DNA of 64,000 nucleotides from Lucifuga dentata (GCA_014773175.1 VXCM01000460.1:1-64000), one strand, 5' to 3'. Positions 1 to 12,070 are shown, counted from the stretch's first letter. Numbers and translations: made by a program. Notes: a model not told the origin generated them from the sequence alone.

Positions 1-59
1 TCCCAACATTCAAAGTCCCTACTCTCATCCCTAGACTCTTTCCTTTACTCTTTTCTCTC

Positions 60-312
60 TGCCTACGGACACGCCTTCCTTCTCTCCTTCTTCGACGAAC
101 AGTAGCCCAATTTCCACCAGCACCCTGTAGGTCAACAGTACCGATGGCGGTCGTTGTTAACCCGGGCCTCGACCGATCCGGTATGGAAGTCATAGGAATG
201 ATTCGCATCTTTGCTTTGGCATAGGTTTTACGTCGGATGCCCTTCCTGACACAACCCTCTGCATTTATTCGGGCTTGGGACCGGCACAAGGAGGACACTG
301 GCTTGTGCCCCC
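60..312. repeat. Teleost dispersed repeat fragment
   Basis: It contains CAGTAGCCCAATTTCCACC, TGGCGGTCGTTGTTAACCCG, GATCCGGTATGGAAGTC, GGATGCCCTTCCTGAC and GGGCTTGGGACCGGCAC, blocks I know as frequent in fish genomes (probably a LINE or SINE-like 3' region). The family name is not certain. It is non-coding and may continue past the left edge. Confidence 0.6.
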
Positions 313-1628
313 TTGAGGCTGCATTAGAAAGCATATACAATATGTGAAATTAAACTAAAATCCTGGAGCTGGACTAAGAATACATAAAATATGACGAAAA
401 TGCTACCCAAAATATAATATGTTTACTATGCCACCCAACATCTTTGTCAAGATACTGTAACATATTGACATATCAAAACATAAAGCAAAACATATAGCTT
501 GATCATAGTAAAAAATGGACCTTCAGAACAGTTCAGACCCTGGGATGTAAACACAGGTCTAAAAGGGGGAAAGGATTGTGTGATTTATAAATATCATCCT
601 AACATGGAGATACAGTAACTTCAAGTCTTATAAGACATTGGTAGGAGAAGATGGCAAGAGTTTTTTACATTTTAGAACAGAGGTTAAAAGGTGATTGTGT
701 CTCTGCCAAGACCCATTCCTGCACAAGCAGAAGCCTTTTGTCCACTGCCAAAGAGTCTCGAGGTAAATAAACTTGTTCTGTCTCTTCTTTTTATTTGGGC
801 TAATTATCCTGATCTATCTGCACATGATTTGAATGTTAAGGAGACAATTAGAGAAGTGGGCTTTATTACATTCTCATAATCTGTTGTTCTAACAAATTTT
901 GCACCAGACAGCGGCATCTTGCCAAGAAAATAAAAGTCATGCAAAGGGTTATCTTGCACGTATTAATTTAAGTACACTGAATAACATTCTGTGAGGTTAG
1001 TTGAAGGGTGTTTTTTGGATGAGCCATTACATTTCAGGTTGTTTTGGTAGGAAAAGGTAAAATTTTGCCTTTCACTACTGTGAGCGAGAGGCAGCTAACA
1101 CTTGACAGCCTGTCACAGAAGGTATTTTGCTCTCTCCAAAATGCCTGTTGAAGAAGCCGGAAGGTGGTAGAATTCCTCTTTCCACTTGTCAAATTGGGGA
1201 GGTGGTGTGGTAGTAAGGTAGTCAGGTAGTGTGTTAAAGTGTGACAGTGAGTAGCATTTTAATTTATCTTTCAAGCTCTCTCTTTTCTCTCTGTCACTGT
1301 ATCCGAGAATCGAAAGTGAAACTGTCCCATTATTCCCATTTTAACCTCTCTTTTATAAGCCATGATCACAAAAATACACAGAAGACACAGAATTCCCTTT
1401 AATAACCCTCTCCTAAAGTTGAAGTGTGTGTCATTTTCTCAATCATATTGAGATTACAAAGACAAAGAAAGACATGCTGTACACACAACACACACATCAC
1501 CCCTTTCCCTTTTTATGATGGCAGCTTTTTGCCCCACCTTCCTGTTCGGGGATTTTAAAAAGGTATAAACACCTGATGTGGTCTCTGACAGAGTTGACCA
1601 GGTCAGATGAAGCATACTGCGGTTTTGT
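313..1628. other. Intergenic, nothing recognised
   Basis: AT-rich single-copy-looking DNA. The short frame at 691-879 has no recognisable feature. Confidence 0.5.
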
Positions 1629-1654
1629 CACACACACACACACACACACACACA
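1629..1654. repeat. (CA)n microsatellite
   Basis: About 13 CA units directly before a CATCCATC-type dispersed repeat. Confidence 0.95.
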
Positions 1655-2033
1655 AACTCCATCCATTCATCCATCCATCTATTTTTGATACCCATTTGTC
1701 CTGTTAAGGGTCACGGGAGGGGAGCGGAGCCTATCCCAGCGGTCACTGGGTGAGAGGCGGGGTACACCCTGGACAGATCGCTAGTCTATCGCAGGGCTGA
1801 CACATAGAGACAGACAAACTATACAGACAAACTCATTCATACAAACATTCACACATACATGCATGCATGTATGTGTGAATGTATGCATGTCTTTGGACTG
1901 TGGGAGGAAACAGAAACACTCAGATGAAACAGACATGGGGAGTACAAGCAAACTTCATACAAAAAGACCCCACCGTTGAATTTCAAGACAAATTTCAGGG
2001 CCTTTTGGTACAGCTCTAACCACTGATCCAAAC
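1655..2033 (-). repeat. Teleost dispersed repeat (CATCCATC / GGGGTACACCCTGGACAG type)
   Basis: It starts at an (ATCC)n-like tract, then GAGCCTATCCCAGCGGTCA, GAGGCGGGGTACACCCTGG, GTCTATCGCAGGGCTGACAC, GTCTTTGGACTGTGGGAGG and GGGGAGTACAAGCAAACTTC. This is a very common fish interspersed repeat, probably the 3' end of a LINE. A CATG-rich stretch (1855-1890) has expanded locally. A related copy in the opposite orientation is at 40110-40455. Confidence 0.7.
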
Positions 2034-2040
2034 AATCATA

Positions 2041-3217
2041 CTAGCTTTCATAGTACATATTCTATTTACCTGTGTGCCTCCATGTGCACACGTAACTGGG
2101 TGGGTGTGCAAGTGTGCATACTCCACCCTGTGGACCTCTGTGCTACTCCAATCTCTCCTCCAAACTGTATGTGTGTGAGAGAGAGAGAGATCAGAAAACC
2201 ATTTTTAGCTTTGTTAGCACGCAACATATTGCGTGTAGCCAGGAGACTAAGTTAGCAAAGCCACTGATGTTAATGATTCCATGCTAACAACTACTACTGG
2301 AAGACATACAGACACTAATGACTTTACCACATCAAAGTGGTAAAAACATGTAATTTTGTTACTATTCTTACATTTTCTCATGTCGTCCACAGAGCAGCTA
2401 AAATGCAGCACATTTTATGTCAGGGCTGCATTCAGCTGATATATTCTCAGTAGAAACACAAATAGCTTTATCTGCATGTGGCTGTCAGCAGCTTCTAGAA
2501 AACAGATTACATGTGGCTGTGAATTAAAAATACAAGTCTTAAAATAAGTTTGTGTAATGGGCAAACCCACTGTGTTGCAATACATTTAAATATATTACAC
2601 AATATTAATGACATCAACACCACTCATCTATTTATTTATTTTTTTTGGAGGGGAAGGATGAAAACTTTACCAATATACATACTGTAATATAATATTTAAC
2701 CAAACAACTGCTACATGCTGATCTTGTCTGCAGTAATCTCAATTACATTTCCTTTTAGTCAATATTGACTTGAAGTAAATGATTCATAAATGTCACTTTA
2801 AGATGCTTGGGGCAAAGTAATTCTCTTTAATGACCTTTTAATATCATATTTAATTCAGAGGTAAATAAGATACACGGCACTATTGCCCCCTTAATTGATT
2901 TGTGTCATTACCCTTTAATTCCAGCTTTCCACCCATCAATTCTCTATACTTTCCAATGACAAATGTTGCAACAGTGAAACACACAGTTTCTTCTTTACAC
3001 AAAAAGAATGATTTATAACTCTGTGGGATTATGTAAGAGTGAGATTAAGTTGTGGCTTCATTCTTGTGGCATTTATCAGGATGCTGGTGCACATGACAGG
3101 CGAGGACAAAACTGTATAAACATGACCTTATCTATGAGAAAAGAATGAACAAGCAATGATGTAGCCTACCAATTTTTATTCACATGTGGTAAGTAGAATG
3201 GCGCATTGGGCTTACAC

Positions 3218-3265
<48 letters not shown>

Positions 3266-3985
3266 TATGGTGTCAGATATGTCAGAGGGAGAAGGATGAT
3301 TCAGATTGCAAAGGTCTGATATGAAGATGAAGACTGTGTTTTATCTTTCTCCTCTATGTTACCTCTACCCCAAAGTGCTCAAAGTGTTGACAAAATACAA
3401 TGCATTTAACTTTTTTTTTTTTCTTCCCGGCTTGTTGTCCAGCTGTCTGATGTGGTGATCCGGTTTAGTGTCCTGCATTAAAGAGAGTGAAGCAGCGTGT
3501 TGAGAACCCAAGGGTTCCTCTGACATGTTGAGTAAGTAGCCAAACCCTTTGATGGATGACTCTTATTTTCTTGTCAACCTCAAACTACTTTTATGTTTAT
3601 CTTGATATCTGCTTGATAGGATTTCATTTGCTCGGTCCGGACTGGACAGAACAGAAAGGAAGAAGGAGAAAAAGAATCAGAGACAAAGAGACAATCAGAG
3701 AATAAAGACAGTGTCACACAGGAGGACAGAGGGAAGATTAGGCTGAGAGACAGAGAAGCGGAGAAAAACATAAGAGTGATGTATAAGTCAGGGAAATTAT
3801 CTGCTATTTGTTTTTCACGCAGACATATGTGATTTAGGACTAAACGACTGTTATTCCAGGATTATATTTCATGTTACCTACACATAACAAGGAATAAATA
3901 CTATATCCACTATGAGGCAATGTGAGGGTAGAAACATAATTCATGCCTGGTCAGTACTGGAACACCTTAAAACTACTTCTGATTT
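2041..3985. other. Intergenic, nothing recognised except a (GA)n tract
   Basis: No exon-like frame. GAGAGA-rich patches occur near 2178 and 3221 and a T-run near 3411. Confidence 0.5.
3221..3256. repeat. (GA)n microsatellite
   Basis: About 18 uninterrupted GA units. Confidence 0.95.
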
Positions 3986-3990
3986 TACTT

Positions 3991-4742
3991 ACCATATATA
4001 CTTGAGTATAAGCTGGTCTCATGTATAAGCCAACCCCCCGATTTTGACCTTCAAATTTAGATTTTTAAAGAAACCCGTATATAAGCCGACCCCCTGATGT
4101 TGTTCCATCAATTTATTTGTTTAGCAAATTACCTGTTTTTCTGCGTACTGCCATAGCATTCTTGTGATTTTCTGAAAATAAACCACATACCGGTACCAGT
4201 ACTGGTAAACAGCTGTTTGCTGTAACTGACATTAGCCGACATAAACTTTTCTGGACTCTTCTTCCTTGTCTGAATCTTCAAACAGTTCATTCCAGTCCTG
4301 CTCTGTGTAGCGTGTCTTGAAACCAGCTTTATACGATGCTCTTTTCCTCTTCTGAGTCCGTTTAATTTCCATTCTGTGTTTCCATTCTCAAGATTCTTGC
4401 TTTGTTGAACAAGACTACCAAACAATGTTACCGTACTAGTATATGAAACAGTGCTTTTGTAAGGTCATCTCTGATTGGCCCATTCTTTTGTCTTTGACCA
4501 ATCATAACAGCGCTTACTGGCCACAGCAAAATGTATTGGATAAGATGTTTAGTCAGGAAATATCTCATTCTAAGGTATGAGTTAAATTATTTTCCATGGG
4601 TAGTGGTAATGGGTAGTATTTCCACCCCTGGAAATTTCCTTCTCTGGGGTCAAATTTGAATTTCTCGTGTATAAGCCGACCCCCCGATTTGCACTGTGAA
4701 ATTTGGTAATAAAAACTCGGCTTATATTCTAGTATATATGGT
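3991..4742. mobile_element. TIR DNA transposon of the 'ATATAAGCCGAC' type
   Basis: The left end ACCATATATACTTGAGTATA and the right end (inverted) ACCATATATACTAGAATATA form a clear TIR. ACTT flanks both sides (3987-3990, 4743-4746). Sub-terminal copies of GTATATAAGCCGACCCCC and GTGTATAAGCCGACCCCCCG occur inside each end. Known: repeats with TATAAGCCGACCCC ends are common in vertebrate genomes. I do not know the superfamily with certainty. The open frame at 4129-4425 (minus) has no motif I recognise. Confidence 0.7.
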
Positions 4743-4777
4743 ACTTTACATCTTTTTAGAGAACTTGGGCTGGGTCA

Positions 4778-4861
4778 GGAACGGTTACTTCATGGGCCTG
4801 TAAATCTCTTTGAGCCATTGTACAAGATATTGGGCTATACAAATAAACTTGACTTGATTTA
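4778..4861 (+). repeat. LINE-like 3' tail
   Basis: CTGTAAATCTCTTTGAGCC and TATTGGGCTATACAAATAAA, followed by CTTGACTTGATT, resemble the 3' end of fish L2/CR1-type LINEs, which finish in short TTGA(C) repeats. Only about 85 bp remain. Confidence 0.5.
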
Positions 4862-5899
4862 AACAATGGAGACAATTGAGGAGATCAGATGACGAAAAAA
4901 CAACAGCAGCAGCACTGACAACAGAGATGTTACATGAGGCTGTTGAATGATTTGCACCATCCTTGAAACTTTGTACCATTTTTGGCATTTTATTATTGTA
5001 AGTTATTCCACCTTGCAAATGTGTTATGTCTTTATGTGCAACCAATGCTTCAAATAAATTATCTTGGCAGCGATCATGCATAGTCAAATAAAACTCTGCC
5101 TGAATTCAGTGTCCTAACCTTCATCTGACCTCCTATATTCACCTTCACTGCTGGAAGCCCTGCGGGCTGAAGAACGAAAGTGGTTCGCACACTTTCCTCA
5201 GTGTAATCATTACTCATGTACAATGGGCAACACATAGAGTTGGGGGAAGATTCATTTTCTCCAAGTAATTCTGCAGTATTCATTTGGGCCTCATGCTTGT
5301 TGATGAGCAGCACTTCTCAGCACCACTCAGGGAAAATTCAACCACCTCACATTGATTTTCCAGTCCTTTTATCAACTGACCTTAAAAAATATCTCCTGCA
5401 TCACGGTGATCACTCCTCAAACACAGACAGTATGCCCTCTCTTGTTTCTCTTTGTATTTCAACAACAAAGTAAATGAAAGCACTGCAAAGAACGATATAA
5501 CCGTAGAGTTTTTCACTCCATATGTGCACTCTAGTATTTTAGCTAGTCGAACTCACCCTTTGTGCAGGATGAGGAGCTCAGGTATCAGGAGAGAGCTCAG
5601 AAACACAGTGAAAAAAGCCAGCAGATCTGGGCATCTAACGCCTGGGAAGTCTCCCTGAGTTGGTATTGTAGGCATGACCAGTGGGAGGAGAAGATGGGGC
5701 AAGCCCAGGATGGAATATATATCCCATGTGGCTTAGGAAAGCCTTGGAATCCCCCAGAAAGAGCTGGATGATGTGGGTAGAGAGAGGGATGTCTGAGGTA
5801 ATGTCACTGATGTAACATGATGACATCAACATGTCACACTTTTGAATTTACCCATCTACACGCCTGGTTAGACACACTCATAAAAATGAGGTTAGCGAG

Positions 5900-6110
5900 C
5901 AAATTGCCAGACATCACATAGCCAGACATCAGTTGGCCAATCAGAACAAAGTGGGGGCCTTAATGACCTGTTTTCACTGAGTGTGTACAACAGTGCTACA
6001 GCAAGGGAGAGCAGAGGTGGATCAGTGTGTTTTTTGCACATTAAAGCAAATATTTCAATAGACTCTAAATGAAAATAAGAACACGGGGGAATATTGCTGG
6101 TGGGAATGTG
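5900..6110 (+). repeat. Dispersed repeat family R2, copy 1
   Basis: TTAATGACCTGTTTTCACTG, GTGGATCAGTGTGTTTTTTG, CACATTAAAGCA and AAATGAAAATAAGAACA recur in part at 9390-9475, 49182-49290 and 56030-56195. I do not know the family. It has no coding content. Confidence 0.55.
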
Positions 6111-6166
6111 TAGTGCATTCCAGAAGCAGTAGCATGCTCATGCCTTCTACATGAGAAAACCAAAGC

Positions 6167-7057
6167 TTAAAGGACCAAACTGGTGATTCTGCATGTTTGA
6201 GTCCAATAAATACTACTTCCATACACATTATGTTACTGTTAACCATTTTCCAAAACAGAAAGCTGTATTTTAGTTTTTGTGTTATTTTGCCAAATCCCAT
6301 AATCTCTCAAAATCAAATGTTCAGGTGATATATCCATAATATTCAGTGTTTTACCTTCTACTTAAGCATGACTGTAGAAGGCATGGTCATTTAAATTTCT
6401 TGTTAAAAGCCATCTTTTCCTGGGGCTATATTGCCTGGCGGAGACATACATTTTTTTCTGTGAAGCTCCACGTTGGATCAGTTAAATAAAGTTACTTTGA
6501 CAAAAATAATTAACAGCATGTTGCTGACTGTGATGAATTACCTATATCCAGTGCTTGAAGTGGTATGCACTGGTACGCAGTACCAGGACCTTTGTGATTT
6601 TCATTTCAGAGTACAGGGATATTTTCAGGAGTACCGGAACCTCTCATAAATCTTCCATACTCTACTGCAGAACAACACAGAGGAAAACAATCATAGATAC
6701 AGCAAAGGTTGAACAAATTAAATCGGGGGGTTGCATATTTATATACGCGTACCACCCATCCCGCCAGACCAGATGACCAGCCAAAGATGGCCAGCACATG
6801 GATAAGGGGAGTACTGGCACCTTTTTTGTCCACTTTAAGCACTGCCTATATCAAGCATGTTTCATTACTCTAAAAGTTGATTTTTATAGCACACTAGAAT
6901 GAACTGAAACCAATGGCAGTCAGAAAGACAGGAAAAACAATTCTAATATTTACTGCTTTTGTAGTATGTTTTAGAAAATAGTTGGCAGTAATGTGATGTG
7001 TATGCAGGTTATATTTATTGGACTCAAACATGCAAAATCACTGCTGTGGTTCTTTAA
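6167..7057 (+). mobile_element. TTAA-flanked MITE, copy 1 (interrupted by a hAT)
   Basis: The element begins TTAAAGGACC and ends with the complement (GGTTCTTTAA), with the shared terminal motif ATTTTGCATGTTTGAG / CTCAAACATGCAAAAT. The inner part shares TTTCAAAATCAAATG..CAGGTGATA and a GGCTATATTGCCTGG block with the other copies here. A 296 bp hAT element splits it at 6549-6844 with an 8 bp duplication; without that insert the MITE is about 590 bp. It has no coding sequence. Confidence 0.8.
6549..6844. mobile_element. Non-autonomous hAT element nested in the MITE
   Basis: The termini are CAGTGCTTGAAGTGG and, inverted, CAGTGCTTAAAGTGG. Identical 8 bp direct repeats CCTATATC flank it at 6541-6548 and 6845-6852. 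An 8 bp target duplication with CAGTG ends is diagnostic of the hAT superfamily. At 296 bp with no transposase, it must have been moved in trans. The short open frames over it are chance. Confidence 0.88.
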
Positions 7058-7311
7058 AAGGCAAAAAATGAACGTGAAGTGTCTTAGTTGATCTATTCAT
7101 ATCTTGATCTTTTCCATTTTCATACATACATATGGATGCAAAAGGAACTGGTGAAGCATAAGGCCTACAGAAACACACTTGAACAGATCATTCATAGTGT
7201 TGAAGTATTTAATAAACTGTGTGAACTAGACTAATTTGCTCCTCATATGGATTGGCATCTTTACTGTAGAGACAATGATCCATGTAACTACACTCCTGTG
7301 ACTGAAACAAC

Positions 7312-8500
7312 TATCCATTCCACCCATTATCCTCCGCTCATCCGGGTCCGGGTCACAGTGGCAGCAGACTAAGCAGACCGGCCCACACTTCCCTGTCCCC
7401 GGCCAGGCCCTCTAACTCCTTCTGGGGGACTCCGAGGTATTCCCAGGCCAGCCAGGAGATGTAATCCCTCCAGCATGTCCTGGGTCTTCCCCGGGGCCTC
7501 TTCCCAGTTGGACGTGCCTGGAAGACCTCCCTAGGGAGTCAACTAGGGGGCATCCTTATTAGGTGCCCGAACCACCTCAACTGACTCCTTTTGATGCAGA
7601 GGAGCAGCGGCTCTACTCCGAGTCCCTCCCGGATGTCCGAGCTTCTCACCCTGTCCCTGAGAGTGAGCCCAGACACCCTACAGAGGAACCTCATTTCCGC
7701 CGCTTGTATCCGCGATCTTGTCCTTTCGGTCATTACCCAGAGCTCATGACCATAGGTGAGGATAGAAATGTAGACTGATTGGTAAATTGAGAGCCTCGCC
7801 TTCTGGCTCAGCTCCCTCTTCACCACGACGGTCTGGTACAGTGTCCGTAGGACCTCAGACGCTGCACCAATCCATCTATCAATCTCACACTCCATCCTAC
7901 CCTCACTCATGGACAAGACCCTGAGATACTTGAACTCCTCCGTTTGGGGTAGTGACTCCCCTCTAACCTGGAGGGAACAGTCCACCTTCTTCCTACAGAG
8001 CACCATGGTCTCAGACTTGGAGGTGCTGATTCTCATCCCAGTCACTTCACACTCGGCCTCAAACCTGCTCAGTGCGCATTGAAGGTCACTGTCTGATGAA
8101 GCCAGCAGAACCACAGCATCTGCAAAAGGCAGAGATGCAATTCTGAGGTCACCAAACTGGACACCCTCCAATCCCTGACTGCGCCTTGAAATCCTGTCCA
8201 TGAAAATCACAAACAGGATTGGTGACAAGGGGCAGCCCTGGCAGAGTCCAACGCCCACCGAAAACAGGTCTGATTTAGTGCCGAGGATGCGGACACAGCT
8301 CTGGCTTTGGTTGTACAGGGACCGGATAGCCCGTGTCAACAAACTCGGTACCCCATACTCCCACAGGACACCTTGGGGGACACGGTTGTAGGCCTTTTCC
8401 AGGTCCACAAAACACATGTAGACTGGTTGGGCATACTCCCAAGCCCCCTCTAGTATCCGTGTGAGGGTGAAAAGCTGGTCCACAGTTCCACACACACACA
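7312..8500 (-). mobile_element. Rex3 non-LTR retrotransposon, 5'-truncated 3' part
   Basis: Rex3 (RTE clade) is a retrotransposon widespread in teleosts. Seen: the minus strand encodes the reverse transcriptase palm from a GTVDQL block through the C-terminal region and a short 3' UTR. It ends near 7312 in a degenerate GGATAATGG-like tail, as Rex3 elements end in short GATG-like repeats. The stretch around 8219-8240 (GGTGACAAGGGGCAGCCCTG) closely matches, from memory, the conserved site used to amplify Rex3 from fish. Rex3 similarity stops at a short CA run near 8489-8501. Upstream of it the reading frame continues into unrelated DNA. Truncation at the 5' end is usual for LINE insertions. Confidence 0.85.
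7353..8500 (-). pseudogene. Rex3 reverse transcriptase, inactive remnant
   Basis: The open frame at 7539-8633 reads through RT motifs: FVDLEKAYNRVP (residues 75-86), GLCQGCPLSP (129-138) and the active-site region SLPFADAVVLL. Known: the catalytic box in this family is FADD. Here the second Asp is Ala (codon GCT at 8115-8117), so polymerisation should be lost. A TGA at 7539-7541 replaces what is normally a Gly codon after IRMPP. The frame remains open beyond it to the natural TGA at 7353-7355. The first ~48 residues of the open frame are unrelated flanking DNA. The endonuclease and N-terminal RT parts are absent. This is a dead copy. Confidence 0.85.
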
Positions 8501-8718
8501 CAGTTTCTCGGACCGAAACAACTAGATAAACAAAATTCATGCTTTGGAGAACTCTTAATTTCTTGCTGAGCTCAGCTTTTGTTGCTCGAATCACCAGTCT
8601 GGAAAATGCAGCTTTCCAAAATCCAACAAACAACAGCCAGTCAGTTTCTCAGCTTTTGTGGAGTGGTTTCTATCCAAATCTGTATATTTTTCTCTAGAAT
8701 AAAAAACTGTGGTGTGAT

Positions 8719-9229
8719 CAGTGCTTGAAGTGGGCCGGTACCCACTGGTACACAATACTGGGACCTCTGTGATTTTCTTTTCAGAGTACTAGGACATTTT
8801 CAGGAGTACTGGAACCTCTCATAAATATTCTGTACTCTACTGCAGAACAATGCAGAGGAAAACAGTAGCAAAGGTTGCAGCCGGATGAATTAAATCGGGG
8901 GACCATGTATTTATATATACCAGGGATGGGTAACTTTGATGAGGACAGGAGCCAATAAAATTTCATTCTCATGGTCAAAAGGCCACACATTAAATCAAAC
9001 AAAAATCACTGTAAACTCAGTACATACCTCTCAACATTGAGCTTTGAAACAAGGGCTATTTTTCTGGGAACCCGCCCCCCCAACTCAACCCGATGACCAG
9101 CCAATGGTGACCAGCACATGGATAAGGGGAGTANCCCGCCCCCCCAACTCAACCCGATGACCAGCCAATGGTGACCAGCACATGGATAAGGGGAGTACTG
9201 GCACCTTTTGTTGTCCACTTTAAGTACTG
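8719..9229. mobile_element. Second copy of the same hAT family, with internal insertion
   Basis: It has the same ends as the 6549-6844 element (CAGTGCTTGAAGTGG ... CCACTTTAAGTACTG). The flanks GGTGTGAT (8711-8718) and GGTGTAAT (9230-9237) match 7 of 8. About 130 bp near 8933-9065 are absent from the other copy and begin CAGGGATGGGTAACTTTGATG, which resembles the end of another hAT family, so this may be a truncated nested insertion. A 63 bp exact duplication around the N at 9134 is probably an assembly artefact. Confidence 0.78.
9071..9197. other. Exact 63 bp duplication around a single N
   Basis: 9071-9133 and 9135-9197 are identical with one N between. This is most likely two contig ends with an unmerged overlap, so one copy should be removed when reading the hAT element. 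Confidence 0.85.
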
Positions 9230-9389
9230 GGTGTAATAGTTATTTTTACGGCTTTTACCCAATACTAAATCACAAATACCGAATACCAACCTCTCCTGTG
9301 CAAATAAGGCATCTGTAAGTCTGCTAACATCAAAATACACAAGTAAATAAGCAAAAACACATTCCTCCTAAGTATAGGTTTTTTTCATT

Positions 9390-9475
9390 TGCCAATTAAG
9401 CACTGCAAAGGTTTAAAAACCAACGATGAAGATATGAGTATAGAAATCTACATAACATGTCCCTTTTAATTTTAA
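9390..9475 (+). repeat. Dispersed repeat family R2, partial copy 4
   Basis: AATTAAGCACTGCAAAGG and GAAATCTACATAACATGTCCC line up with GCACTGTAAAG...GAAATCTGGATAATGT..TGTCCCC of the 49.2 kb copy. Only the 3' part is present. Confidence 0.4.
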
Positions 9476-11369
9476 GGATAAATGTTAGCCATATTGAGAG
9501 AGAAGTGGCTGCACAGGACGTAAAAAGAAGAAAAGTACATGTCTTTTTTCAATACAGAAAGGTCTATCCAGGTGAAGAACCATGTGATTCAAATCTTAAA
9601 TCACTGGGAACAAACAGCTGTGACACCTAAAACAACACCATCGCTTTTGCTAAGTCCCAGCTAGCCCTCATCTGGCAGACAGCCGGGCCTATAAATCCCA
9701 GGAAGCTGCTGCCTCCTGACACCCATGGGTTCATCAGCTGCAGGATCTACGAGCTTCACACGTTCAGCGGTGCCTTTACTACCAGCTGGAGCCTGCAGCC
9801 ATTACTCTGCTGGTGCAGGCTGTGTTTGTGGGGCAGCGGGGATCTAGACAGGAGGTGGCCATCAACTCATCCCGCCTCTCAGGTTGTTTAAGTTCAGCTG
9901 GGCTTTGAAGGTCAAACAGCCAATATTTCAGCTTCAATTTCATTTTATCCATTACGCAGATATTTCTGTGGTCCTGCAAGGTGGCGTACAAGGACAAAGA
10001 CATTTTAACAAGTTTATTAAATTTATGGCATTGCAGTTTTACTTTTTATTGATTTTGGGTTTACACTGCATTTACCGCCTCAAAAGCTGTGTTGTTAAAA
10101 TTTTGTCTGCAGAGGACAACAAATTTTGGCCAATGAAAATCTTGACATTTCTGCATTTTTGCTGCTTTCATGGACTCATTTGTTTTTCTGGAGCAAAAAT
10201 AAAAAACTCAATCAAATAGAGAAGAATTTTCTAGAATTCTTTTCATTTTCTAGATTTTTCTTTTTTCTATAATTTTTGTACTTTTTTAAAGAAAAATTTC
10301 CTTGGATTTCTTGACTTTTATTTGTTATTTTTTTAAATTATATATATATATATATTTTAAGTTTCTAGAACAAAGTAGATAACCACAAGCATTATTTGTT
10401 TCTAGAGGTCTTTAAAGAGTTACTTTTAAAATTTCTCCCTTTACTGATTTTTGTTAGATTTTTTTTAAATAGCTAAATTGACAAGTTTGACATCTAGACA
10501 GCATTTAGTCTCGTTCAATAAAGGATTTTCTGTCGTGCAGGTTTTTACATCACAAATGAAAGCCAAATTCAATAAAAAAAAGTCAAACGTCAAAATTAGT
10601 TTAGACTCCAGAGGGTTAGCAAAGTTGCAATCATTCAAATTTGAAACAAATAGCACCATTTTTAAAGCTCATTTTGAGCGGTGGTGAAGATTACAGAAAA
10701 TAGAGTCTAATATCTTGCTGGTGTTTTGCTGTGCCCAGCAGCAATTACCGCCTTTAGTGAACAATGCTATCAGAATTTGGCAAATTGCATTGTGACACAG
10801 CGTTTTTAATCGAGCCATTCTGTCATTTCCTATAATGACACCGATTTCCCACAAACACTAAAATGCAGAGGAAAGCCATTTTATTGAAGAAGTTTAAAAT
10901 ATAAAATGGAGCTTCTGTGATGTAGTTGTTGGAAGATTTTGTACCTGTTATTCTCTGAGGCTTTAACTAACTACAAGAAATGTGCAGAAAAAAGTTTTTT
11001 TTTTTAAATTTATTTTTTTTAAAAACTGTAACAGAAACATAAAAATAAGCTTTTATCTTTCATTTTCTTGATTTATTTTTGTTCGGGAACATGGTGTGGT
11101 TGACTGTTCAAGCACACAATGCGCAGGAAGCAGACTAACTCTCGGGAGGCTGCCTGTCCATCAAAAAGCTAATATAGATAGACAGACAATCACTCACACT
11201 CTCTTTCATCTGTGGGCAATTTCGAGTCTGTCTCTGGAGTTTTGGTGGGAAGCGAAGTGTAGCACTCAGAAAATTTCTTAACATGGGAAACACATGCGAA
11301 TATGGAACTAAATAAACCTTAGTACTTTTTAAAGTGATGCAACAGTGCTAAACACTGTGCAACCCCCAA

Positions 11370-11397
11370 CACACACACACACACGCACGCACGCATG

Positions 11398-11433
<36 letters not shown>
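11370..11433. repeat. (CA)n microsatellite, compound
   Basis: CA units broken by a CGCACGCACGCATG segment, then more CA units. Confidence 0.95.
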
Positions 11434-11434
<1 letters not shown>

Positions 11435-12021
11435 TGGGGAATTCATAAAACACACCACTAAATTTAACATGTCAGTAATTTAATGTGTCAGTATTTTCGT
11501 GTTTGTCTTGAAAGAGGTGTTACTGTATTTCCTTATTTGCATGTCAGTAAGCTATTCATAAGACACATGAAAATTAAGACCTGTTTCAGTTCTGACAGTA
11601 AATTTTATCAGAATGAAATCTGGGCGATGTTTAAACTGCATTTGCTTGTGGGTGCATTAGTGATCAATACAACTGATATACATAAGTCCAATCAGCTGAT
11701 CAGTCAGTTGATTTAAATAGAAAGATTTGATCGGATGTTGCACACGTTCTAATTGCACTGAGCCCGTCCTCACTGTGTGCTCTGCCATGCACGCACACAC
11801 GCACGGACACACACACAAACTGTGCACCAGGACTGGGGCTCCCGGTCATGGATGGATGCAGTTTCAGCATTCCTTATCTCCTCTCGAAATAAGTGAGCTC
11901 TAGAGTAGAGAATTTAGATTTCCTTTGCTGATTGTTCATTTTATGTTAACAGCAGTATAAAATGTGGCTTATACATATGAAGCAGCTTATTAACGTGTCG
12001 ATTTTCATTGGCTTTTACTTT

Positions 12022-12026
<5 letters not shown>

Positions 12027-12070
<44 letters not shown>
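12027..12070. repeat. (GA)n microsatellite
   Basis: About 22 GA units. Confidence 0.95.
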
